A stretch of 64,000 nucleotides of DNA, taken from NCBI RefSeq assembly GCF_964355755.1, contig NC_092673.1, forward strand, positions 16,807,001-16,871,000, given 5' to 3'. A program made the translations under genes and the position numbers. The stretch is from Antedon mediterranea (taxonomy: Eukaryota; Echinodermata; Crinoidea; Comatulida; Antedonidae). The notes beneath the pieces were generated by a model that worked only from the letters and a program-made list of their open reading frames with translations, made no database searches and was not told the DNA's origin. Numbering within the stretch: position 1 is the stretch's first letter; the number at the start of each line of letters is the position of its first letter. This document shows positions 55,818 through 64,000 of this stretch, one piece after another.

Positions 55818-58800
55818 CATCACCCAGCTACAAGAGCCGTGTCCTGGGTGAGTGTGAGAGTGAAAATGGCTCAGTGGAGCCCAACGTATCTAATTTAATT
55901 GGAACCTGTCCAACTGTAAATATCAAACTATTTGGGAGACAAGTGGAAGCGATACTAGACACCGGTTCTCAAGTTACCACATTGTCTGAAGACTACTTCC
56001 ATGAACATTTCAACCATATCTCATTGGAAAAGCTAAATTGGCTTACAATTCGGGCTGCAAATGGGTCATCTATACCCTATGCAGGTTATTTCATATCCGA
56101 CATCGAGTTGAACGGAGCGGTTATTTCGAACTGTGGTATACTAGTAGTAAAGACGTCAACTAGGTTTCCAATGTTATTGGGGATGAATGTCATCAAACAC
56201 TTCACATCTGACATAGAGAAGCAACTTAATTTTACCAAACCACCAATCAATCTGTCGCAAGCCATTCAAGGCTTATTACGAGTTGATATACCAAAAAGCC
56301 TAGTCGTTCCACCTACAAGCGCTATTTACGTTCCAGTAACTGGTCCTATGTGCTCCGAGAGTGAAGTGCTCATAGAACCAATCGAAAATACTCCGAAAGG
56401 ACTTGTCACCAGTTGTTCCCTGGCAAGTATAAAGAATGGACGCCTTAATGTACAAGTAGTAAATGTAACTGATGAGGTGATATGGCTGAAACCGAGAACA
56501 CCTGTTGGTAAAGTTCAAACTGTTGTTATGGTCGACGATGGAAGTGTGTGTATGGACAGAATCAGCGTGGATAGTAATGATGTATATTCTCTATCTCTGG
56601 AAACATCCTGTAAAGAACAAGTTTTTAAACAGCTTTGGAATGGACTAAGCAATGAAGAAGAAAAATCAGCTAAAGCCTTTCTGTTAAAGCATGCAGATAT
56701 ATTTGCTGAAAATGATGAAGACCTTGGCCATACAGATAAAGTAAAGCACCCCATTCAACTTTCCGATGAAACTCCAATCAAACAGCCATATCGGCGCATA
56801 CCACCATCACAATTGGAAGAAGTACGAGAGCATATTAGGAAGTTGCTGAAGAAAAATGTTATTCGAGAGAGTACCAGTCCGTTTGCCTCGCCAATTGTTC
56901 TTGTTCGTAAACCAGATGGTTCATTAAGATTGTGCGTTGATTATCGCCAGTTAAATAAGAAGACAATCAAAGATAGTTATCCCATTCCACGTATTGATGA
57001 GTCTTTGGATGCTCTTCATGGCGCTAAATGGTTCACTTCAATTGACTTAATTTCCGGTTATCATCAGATAGAAATGGAAGACAAAGACAGAATAAAAACC
57101 AGTTTCACTACTCCTTTTGGATTATTTGAATATAACCGTATGCCATTTGGACTGTGCAACGCTCCTGGCACTTTTCAACGACTTATGCAAGCCTGTCTTC
57201 GTGATCAATTTTTCAAATCCGTTTTGTGTTATTTAGATGACATACTGATTTATTCTAGTAGTTTTGAGGATCATCTAGAACACCTTGATGTTGTTTTCAA
57301 TCGACTACGAGAATTTGGACTGAAGATAAAACCAAGTAAATGTGACTTATTTTGTCCAAAAGTTAAATATCTAGGACATATTGTAACCAGAGATGGAGTT
57401 GCAGCAGATCCAGAAAAGCTGACTGCAGTAAAAGATTGGCCTGTACCTTCCACTGTGAAAGAGTTGCGTTCATTTTTAGGTTTTTGTTCGTTTTACCGAC
57501 GATTTGTACCTGGTTTCTCGCAGATAGCTGGACCTCTACACAACCTAGTTGCAGAGTCTTTGAAAGAGATTAAGGAGAAGAAATTTGTTAATTTTAAATG
57601 GAGGCCCAAACACCAAAGTGCATTTGAGGTGTTGAAGACCAAGCTCTGTTCAGAACCAGTACTTGCTTATGCAGATTTTACCTTGCCTTTCGAAGTAGAA
57701 ATAGATGCATCATTTATTGGGTTGGGAGCGGTGTTGTCACAAGTACAGGATGGGAAAAGACGTGTAATCGCATATGCAAGCCGAACGTTACGAGGTGCAG
57801 AACGAAATATGAAAAAGTATTCTAGTATGAAGCTGGAGATGCTGGGAATGAAGTGGGCAATTTCAGACAAGTTTCGTGATTATCTTTTAGGAAACAAATT
57901 TATTGTGTTTACAGACAATAATCCGTTGGCTCACCTTAACTCTGCCAAGTTAGATGCAGTTAGTCAGCGATGGATTAGCGAGTTGTCATCTTTTAATTTT
58001 GAAGTTCATTACAAGCCGGGGAAAAACAATCAAGCAGCAGACGCTCTATCTCGAAGAGCTCACAGAGAAGACCCCGTTATAACTTCCGAAGACTTCCGAC
58101 AGACAGCTGGAATGACCAGTCTCCCTGAATGTTTAGCTAATCACAATTCCAGTTCTATAAACATCCAAACACATGTACAAGCACTCAAGGCGGTACCCGT
58201 ATTTCCTGGCTACGACAACCAACAGCTGGCTGAATTTCAACGGAAAGATTCATCCATTGCAAGACTTTGGCACTACATTAGTCTCAACCGTAAACCTAAC
58301 CCTGACGAGAGAAGCAATGAAACCGAGGAAGTTCGACTACTTCTACGACAGTTAGATCGTATACAAGTCAGAGATGATCTACTTTACCGAGTGAGTGCTG
58401 ATGGCGACCAGTGGCAATTCATTCTACCTGACGTATTAAGAGAAGATGTCATGAAAGCCTGTCATGATCAAACAGGTCACCAAGGAGCAAACCGAACTTT
58501 AGGTTTAATACGCAAACGTTGTTTCTGGCCGAAGATGTATGAGAACATAACTTCATGGTGTGAACAGTGTGACCGATGTTCAAAGGCTAAAGTTGGTCCT
58601 AAAGTCCGGGAACCGTTAAGAAGTATCGTCGCTTCAAAACCAAATGAAGTTGTTGCTGTTGACTTTACTTTACTTGAGAAGGACTCTACCGGAAAAGAAA
58701 ACGTGCTCGTGATCACCGATGTCTTCTCCAAGTACACATTAGCTGTTGCAACCAAAAACCAAACCGCAGAGACAACAGCAAAGATACTGGTAAGGGAATG

Positions 58801-59734
58801 GTTCACCAAGTTTGGTATTCCTCAAAGACTCCACTCCGACCAGGGACGGAATTTTGAATCTTCACTTATTCGTTCACTTTGTACAATGTATGGAGTAACC
58901 AAGACAAGAACAACACCGTACCATCCTGAGGGAAACGGACAAGCAGAACGATTCAACAGAACTCTGCATGATCTATTGAAATCACTACCATGCAATCAGA
59001 AACGAAGATGGTCCGAACATTTGCCTGAAGTACTTTATGCCTACAATGTAGCTGAACATTCATCAACTGGCTTTTCTCCATTCTTCTTGATGTTTGGAAG
59101 ACAACCTAAACTACCTATCGATTTTCTGTTAAATAACCACCCAGAACAAATAGTAGCGGTACCTGAAGAGATAAATGATTGGTTAGCCTCGAGTATGGAA
59201 ACCATGAAGATGACGTATGAGAAAGCAGGGGAGCGTCTCAAACAGGAAGCAGAGAACCGGAAGAAGATCTACGACCAGAAAGCTAAAGAGAAACCGTTGG
59301 CAACGGGTACAAAAGTCTTTACCAAGTCGCATCCACTAGGGAGACACAAGATTGCTGATGAATGGGACCCAGCAATTTTTGAAATTATATCCAGACCTGG
59401 AGGTAACACTTCTTACACTGTTAAACGTGCAGATGGTACTGGTGGAGAGAGAACTGTTCATCGTCGCGAAATAAAACCATGTCCTTTGGTGTACCAACAA
59501 CCAGAGCAAGAAAATCAACAACCAATGTCCTATGTGTTCGGTAACTCGCAGTCCGATTCTGATGGCGTTAGTTCAGACGATACACCTCGACGCAGCATCC
59601 GACTAAGGAAGAAGTTTAATCAAAGATGTCAATCAGTACATGGATCCAATGATATGCTCAACCAACGTCTAGTTAATATTAATGATATTTTGATAAGTGT
59701 GCGTACCAAATGTAAAATGTTTCTGCATATTTAG
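55790..59734 (+). CDS. pol: pol polyprotein of gypsy element (PR-RT-RH-IN)
   Basis: A 1,314-residue frame from the ATG at 55790; a stop two codons upstream means the frame opens only there. Domains: aspartic protease with DTGS at 57-60; reverse transcriptase about 330-510 with LDDILIYS (Y481, D483, D484 of YLDD); RNase H about 630-750 (EIDAS, FTDNNPL, ADALSR); integrase zinc finger HHCC about 890-930; integrase core with Asp in VDFTLLEK, Asp in HSDQGRNF (about 1016) and Glu in GNGQAERFN (about 1053); a C-terminal GPF-type tail. The order is that of ordinary gypsy/Ty3 elements. All key residues are present. Confidence 0.92.
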   Translation: MCSIEFGKLTSPSYKSRVLGECESENGSVEPNVSNLIGTCPTVNIKLFGRQVEAILDTGSQVTTLSEDYFHEHFNHISLEKLNWLTIRAANGSSIPYAGYFISDIELNGAVISNCGILVVKTSTRFPMLLGMNVIKHFTSDIEKQLNFTKPPINLSQAIQGLLRVDIPKSLVVPPTSAIYVPVTGPMCSESEVLIEPIENTPKGLVTSCSLASIKNGRLNVQVVNVTDEVIWLKPRTPVGKVQTVVMVDDGSVCMDRISVDSNDVYSLSLETSCKEQVFKQLWNGLSNEEEKSAKAFLLKHADIFAENDEDLGHTDKVKHPIQLSDETPIKQPYRRIPPSQLEEVREHIRKLLKKNVIRESTSPFASPIVLVRKPDGSLRLCVDYRQLNKKTIKDSYPIPRIDESLDALHGAKWFTSIDLISGYHQIEMEDKDRIKTSFTTPFGLFEYNRMPFGLCNAPGTFQRLMQACLRDQFFKSVLCYLDDILIYSSSFEDHLEHLDVVFNRLREFGLKIKPSKCDLFCPKVKYLGHIVTRDGVAADPEKLTAVKDWPVPSTVKELRSFLGFCSFYRRFVPGFSQIAGPLHNLVAESLKEIKEKKFVNFKWRPKHQSAFEVLKTKLCSEPVLAYADFTLPFEVEIDASFIGLGAVLSQVQDGKRRVIAYASRTLRGAERNMKKYSSMKLEMLGMKWAISDKFRDYLLGNKFIVFTDNNPLAHLNSAKLDAVSQRWISELSSFNFEVHYKPGKNNQAADALSRRAHREDPVITSEDFRQTAGMTSLPECLANHNSSSINIQTHVQALKAVPVFPGYDNQQLAEFQRKDSSIARLWHYISLNRKPNPDERSNETEEVRLLLRQLDRIQVRDDLLYRVSADGDQWQFILPDVLREDVMKACHDQTGHQGANRTLGLIRKRCFWPKMYENITSWCEQCDRCSKAKVGPKVREPLRSIVASKPNEVVAVDFTLLEKDSTGKENVLVITDVFSKYTLAVATKNQTAETTAKILVREWFTKFGIPQRLHSDQGRNFESSLIRSLCTMYGVTKTRTTPYHPEGNGQAERFNRTLHDLLKSLPCNQKRRWSEHLPEVLYAYNVAEHSSTGFSPFFLMFGRQPKLPIDFLLNNHPEQIVAVPEEINDWLASSMETMKMTYEKAGERLKQEAENRKKIYDQKAKEKPLATGTKVFTKSHPLGRHKIADEWDPAIFEIISRPGGNTSYTVKRADGTGGERTVHRREIKPCPLVYQQPEQENQQPMSYVFGNSQSDSDGVSSDDTPRRSIRLRKKFNQRCQSVHGSNDMLNQRLVNINDILISVRTKCKMFLHI

Positions 59735-59786
59735 TGTAATCTTACATTTTATTTCATAATATTAAGTTTGAGGACAAACTCGGCTT

Positions 59787-59797
59787 AAACAGGGGAG
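59787..59797 (+). promoter_or_regulatory. polypurine tract
   Basis: AAACAGGGGAG lies directly before the 3' LTR and would prime plus-strand synthesis. Confidence 0.7.
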
Positions 59798-60894
59798 TGT
59801 GGGGATTAATCTAATCATGTGATAATTAAATACTGCCCCCTATAGGTGTTGCTGCCCCCTATAATTGTAACAGTCTTTTTCAAATGATTTGCTTTCTTTT
59901 GTATTCATGAACCGGTCAAGGAAGCAGATAGTTTTGTCTCTTACTTAATTAAAGATCTGATTAAAAGGTAATTACTCTACTTTATACATATATTACTTTG
60001 TTATACATTTATAAGATTCTGTTATGTTTAAGAAACATTAATGTTGTATTTTAAGATGATTGCATTCATAGGCCTAGACATTTGTTTTGGGTTAACCTTG
60101 ACTCATGGAATGTGCAGTTAGGAAGCCTATTGAATAGTATTGTGTTACAATCTTTGAACTAGGATTTTATGCCATATAATGTTATAATATATACTTTTGT
60201 GATAAACCTTCTTTGTATTAACAAAATATGTTTAGATAGATTTAGTAATGTTTAGTTTATAGAAGATAGTTTCTAGTTAACAGTTTGTATAAAATAGTTC
60301 ATCCTACAGTTCACACTTGATTAATTTGTACACACGAGGCTACCATGCTCGTGATAGATCGTCATGTAGTGCGCCCTCTATTTATCATACAAAATGGCTG
60401 CGCCCATGGATTTGTTATTGTTTATATATTTTACACAAACCTAAGATTATAACTCCTTGATTCAATGAATAGACTAAGTTTAGTATTCAAATAGTGTGAG
60501 TAAATTCCAACATGCATTTGTTCTAGTAATATAATAGTAATATTCAGGCACTTATGATGCAATTGTGTAGGTAATTAATTAGGTATTTGTATACTCTAAC
60601 AAAGTATACAGAGGCTGTTTAGGTAGACGTGCCGTTTGACGTAATAGTCGCAGTCCTCAGAGAGAATCCTTTTTATTAGAGTCGCCTGTTAGTTGAGGTC
60701 GTTACTAAGAATTGGCTTGTATTTTAGAATATTATTTACTTTTGTTTCTCATTGTATTTATTTTGTGGTTTTCAGGACCATACTGATCTCTATTGTTATG
60801 CTAAAAACAAATTAAAACCAAATACACCACCGGACCGTGGTAAAAGTGAGAAAAGGCGTGTTTTTCCTTTTGTGTTGTCGTCCACATCCTTACA
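59798..60894 (+). repeat. 3' LTR (1,097 bp)
   Basis: Same length and, as far as read by eye, same sequence as the 5' LTR. Followed by the TAAA duplication and the resumed right arm. Confidence 0.9.
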
Positions 60895-62412
60895 TAAATA
60901 TATTATTTTATCCAAGGGGTTGCAAACACAAGTGTTCACATGTCTTGTTAAGTATTGCACCTTTGTCCTGTCCTGTAAACGAGCTTCGCTCTTACGGTTA
61001 TCCATCCATATAAGTTGTTCATCTCTTATGTTCAGAAATTGAAATGGTAAATAAACTGAAACTGAAACTGTGCTTATGTGGTACAGGTTGACGAGCCAGG
61101 AATGATGGTAGTGCCAGTATACCGTGTAGTTTAGCCTCAAGGCAATACAATGTAGCTGGAGTAGCTTGGACAAATACAGTAGAGATTTATGAGACTTGGT
61201 GTGTGATGATTCAGTATGATAAATTTGTGCTGTGAAAGACAAAATTGTAGAATTAGGAAGAAAATATTGTAAAATATAACAAGGAAATTATACTATAGTA
61301 TAATTAAGGGGTAACCGTATAATACATAATTAATAGTAATAAAGGCAATGGCAATTACTTATATTATGTATACATTACAATATTACAAATAAATTCATAT
61401 ATTATTTTATTTATGATAAGGAAATCTGTTTTAGAGTGAGAAAAAGCCGTCCCAACCCAGATTTGAACCCAGCTATCAATAAAGCTATAAAACAAAATAG
61501 ACCATATTGTAGCCGGACTGGGTAGCGTAGACTTACTTGAGGCCTAGGCATAGTACGATTAGCAAGAAGGATACAGGTCAACCCGTACCCATGCCATGCC
61601 AACACGCTCGTACCGAAATTTTGGTTTACATATATCCAAAATTTTGGCTTACTCGTACCCATCATGGGCTGCCTAGTAGTAGTAGTAGTAGCCTAGCCTA
61701 AGGCAGCAGGCCCGGCCCTAGCCTACTACAACTTAAGTCTAGGCCTAGCCTAGTACTAGTAGGCCTCTAGGCCTAGCCTAGGCCCTAGAAGTTAACATCA
61801 TACATACGCCCTAGAGCCTAGTAGTAGCTACCTACTACTCACTAGCTAGGCCTAGGTAGTAGCAGTAGTAGTTATTGTAGTAGTATTATTGTATTGTAGT
61901 ATTAGTTGTAGCTGTCCGGTGATCCTAGGCTAGGCCTAGTACGTAGTTATTCTTCAACAGTCACACAATTCAGATTCTGCCGGCCGCTGATTGCTAGTGA
62001 ACAGGGGGAGGGAGAGAAAGAGTTAGAAGAACTGAAATAAGCCGTGACGTATAATAAAAATCATACAAAATAATAATATAACTAACGAATCCGTATAATA
62101 TAATAATGTTGTATGTTATAAAGTAAAGTAAATGCGTTTAATATAATACAATTATATTATAATATAATGTATTTTATTAATAATATAATATTAAATGTTC
62201 ATAATATAATGCTAAAACCAAATAATATAATACAAAAAGTCAATAATTTGTTACATTTTTCACATAATATATTAGAAATAGATATAATATAATGCTAAAA
62301 CCAAGTAATATAATGCAAAACGTATAATTCATTACAATACAATATATAATATAATAAAAAAATGATATAATAATATAATATTTTGAATACTTCAGACAGC
62401 TGAGGCTTGCCA
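60895..62412. other. right arm, outer part
   Basis: Inverted copy of 47147-48670, with a few substitutions and small indels. It lacks the roughly 45-bp stretch seen at 48558-48602. Confidence 0.7.
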
Positions 62413-62458
62413 TAATGGGGTATAACCTGCATGCACTGATTAACCACATTAGGCTAAA
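62413..62458. repeat. last partial 71-bp satellite unit
   Basis: TATAACCTGCATGCACTG to AGGCTAAAAA. Satellite stops at CTAGATTTG, where unrelated sequence begins. Confidence 0.8.
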
Positions 62459-63850
62459 AACTAGATTTGAACTCGTCACTTTGACGAGTTAGTTATCCGC
62501 ACGACAAACGGCACGCGCACGTCATACGTTGGAATTTTGCACACGGAAAAAGATTATGGCATTATGACCTGAATTTAAGAATATCATATGCTGTTAGTGC
62601 TGAATTCTGTCAATTTTGTGTCATATAGTATATACAGTGCAAACGGTATAATCTGTATACATGTTACATACAGTGTAGAATAGGTGAAATTACGGGACCC
62701 CACGTTTATTCTTATTTTTAACATGGCGACGGTATCAAAATGAAACACTAAGATAGCAATTTCGGAAAGACATTATCTCAGCAACCACATATTAATGTGT
62801 AGAAGAAATTTGAGTACGTAAAATATAGATGTGCAGCCTTTTAAATGTGATGAACTATTACGCGAAATATGAAAATACGACTTTTTTTATTCAACTGGCC
62901 ACATGATGACGTCACAACATCCGATTGGAAAAATGTTTGACGTCATAAAAATTAAAATATGTTTAACTCAAGTGAAAGATAGTTGATTGACCTAGATAAT
63001 ATAAAAATCGGGGTGAAAATGGAAAACAGATAATTGGAGATGCGCTCTATTAAATGTGATGAGCTATGATGAAAGATACAAAAATCCTATATTTTATATT
63101 CGCGTGGCCCCACGATGACGTCACAATGTCCGGTTAGCCATATTAATGCATGATCCAATATCTACAATTCATCAACTTCCAGAATATGTAATAAAAACAA
63201 CTTTCACCGTTTAGTTTAGGAACTACGACTGTTTAAAAAAAGGCATAATTTTGAAGAATTTTTGAACTTTTTCATCAAAAACCTGGGCAAATTATCAAAT
63301 TCTACGTGCTCGTATGACATGATTTTAAGTCGAAATTGTTTAAAAATTGGTAAAATTACTAGAAAAGGCTGGAAAAACATAAATCGTGAGAAAAAATATT
63401 TTCTCTTGCGCTACGTGCGCACGCGCGCGTAAAAAAATTGCTCGCGCTTGGGAATTTTTTAAATGCTTAAAATGACATGAAACGCATAGAAAGTTGATTA
63501 GAAATTGATTTTTCGCATTTTCAAATTTTAAATGCGCGTGCCATTTTTTTTCTACATACAGTTAGCGCAAGATATAAATTAAACTTTTGCTAAGTTTCAA
63601 TTTAAATTGTTGAATGGTTTTTGATCTATGTTAAAAACGCGAAATTCATAAAAACGCACGTAAGTCACATTGCGCAACTCTGACGTCATTCAAAAATAGG
63701 AGGTGCACAACTTCACGTGAATGCCCATATGTCGACAAAGTTATGAAATGTTATGTTAACACGTTTTAGAGATATGCTCTGCACAAAAAGTGAGAGAGAA
63801 AGACCGAAGAATAATGTGAAAAACTAGATTTGAACTCGTCACTTTATAGA
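62454..63850. repeat. region between two AACTAGATTTGAACTCGTCA repeats
   Basis: AAACTAGATTTGAACTCGTC followed by ACTTT occurs at about 62457-62481 and again at about 63824-63846 in the same orientation. Between them are two degenerate units of about 210 bp (62820-63020 and 63040-63180), each with AATGTGATGARCTAT and GATGACGTCACAA, then a region rich in CGCGCG/GCGC motifs near 63410-63450. No coding frame is supported. Confidence 0.5.
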
Positions 63851-63879
63851 AAAATAGAAACTTTTTTCAAAAAATTACC

Positions 63880-64000
63880 ATAAATTAAGCTTTTTTGACC
63901 CTTGACCTCTAATGTTTGAATATGTCAATATCTCGGTAACTATTTGTCCTAAAAAGTTCAGTTTGGTGTCAAATTGTTTAGATATACACATTTATATTTG
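63880..64000. repeat. DR1-type degenerate repeat, cut by window end
   Basis: TTTTGACCCTTGACCTCTAA and GGTGTCAAATTGTTTAGATA match the repeats at 37880-38470, so a related element probably continues past the window. Confidence 0.5.

Larger units (their letters stand above)
53739..60894 (+). mobile_element. intact gypsy/Ty3 LTR retrotransposon
   Basis: A 7,156-bp element: LTR, primer site, gag, pol (PR-RT-RNaseH-IN), polypurine tract, LTR. The LTRs look identical. The 4-bp TAAA flanks both ends, and the empty site (TATATAAATATATT) is preserved in the other arm near 48670-48680 in reverse. All catalytic motifs are present and no break was seen, so it is young. Confidence 0.92.
47147..62412. mobile_element. 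giant inverted repeat with 10-bp target duplication in satellite
   Basis: The ends TGGCAAGCCTCAGCTGTC and exact mirror open two arms that match over their whole length: left 47147-51620 and right 51807-62412. The spacer is about 185 bp. The left arm carries a 1.03-kb LINE fragment and the right arm a 7.16-kb gypsy element; removing them leaves about 3.4 kb in each arm. The flanks are TGATGGGGTA (47137-47146) and TAATGGGGTA (62413-62422), 9 of 10 identical, both derived from the satellite unit. No host-type transposase was found in the arms. Confidence 0.82.

Noticed and set aside
47147-62412. Giant palindrome as a pure assembly fold-back error
   Set aside because: The arms differ by substitutions, small indels and two independent insertions with their own target sites, and the outer ends carry a target duplication.

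Overview
This window is animal nuclear DNA, not bacterial. It has spliced exons with GT/AG borders, a ZU5-UPA gene split over at least seven exons, HARBI1-type, gypsy/Ty3 and LINE transposon genes, a tRNA-derived SINE and long minisatellites. The palindromic octamer TAGGCCTA and its CTAGGC variants recur throughout. From memory this suits a marine deuterostome such as an echinoderm, but nothing here proves the species (inference).

Bases 1-12353 carry the only convincing host gene, whose 5' part lies outside the window. Its exons encode a two-helix membrane cassette, a ZU5 domain, a UPA-like region over two exons, two tiny linker exons and a second copy of the membrane cassette ending in a stop. 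The 8.7-kb intron between ZU5 and UPA holds two near-identical 2.2-kb Harbinger-type non-autonomous elements, and a tRNA-derived SINE split by an 874-bp inverted-repeat element.

Bases 12354-36600 are mostly intergenic and transposon-rich: a MITE pair, a foldback element with minisatellite arms (15804-16718), a full-length PIF/Harbinger element (19004-24424) whose transposase and MADF-BESS genes are interleaved on opposite strands, a 3.2-kb array of a 46-bp repeat (28025-31278), an orphan exon with a weak ankyrin look, an inverted-repeat element with an 11-bp target duplication (33732-34620), and a 666-bp Harbinger MITE (34903-35568).

Bases 36600-62458 are a nest of large inverted-repeat elements in and beside an array of a 71-bp satellite. 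Elements at 36611-41985, 42153-43216 and 47147-62412 have 9- to 10-bp target duplications. The last is a 15.3-kb inverted repeat whose two arms each took a different retrotransposon: a 5'-truncated LINE on the left and an intact gypsy/Ty3 element with seemingly identical 1,097-bp LTRs on the right. Each arm preserves the empty site of the other's insertion. Bases 62459-64000 hold degenerate repeats with four perfect CRE palindromes.

The main themes are a membrane ZU5-UPA protein with a duplicated membrane cassette, and a satellite that seems to have repeatedly received long-terminal-inverted-repeat elements. All alignments were made by eye.
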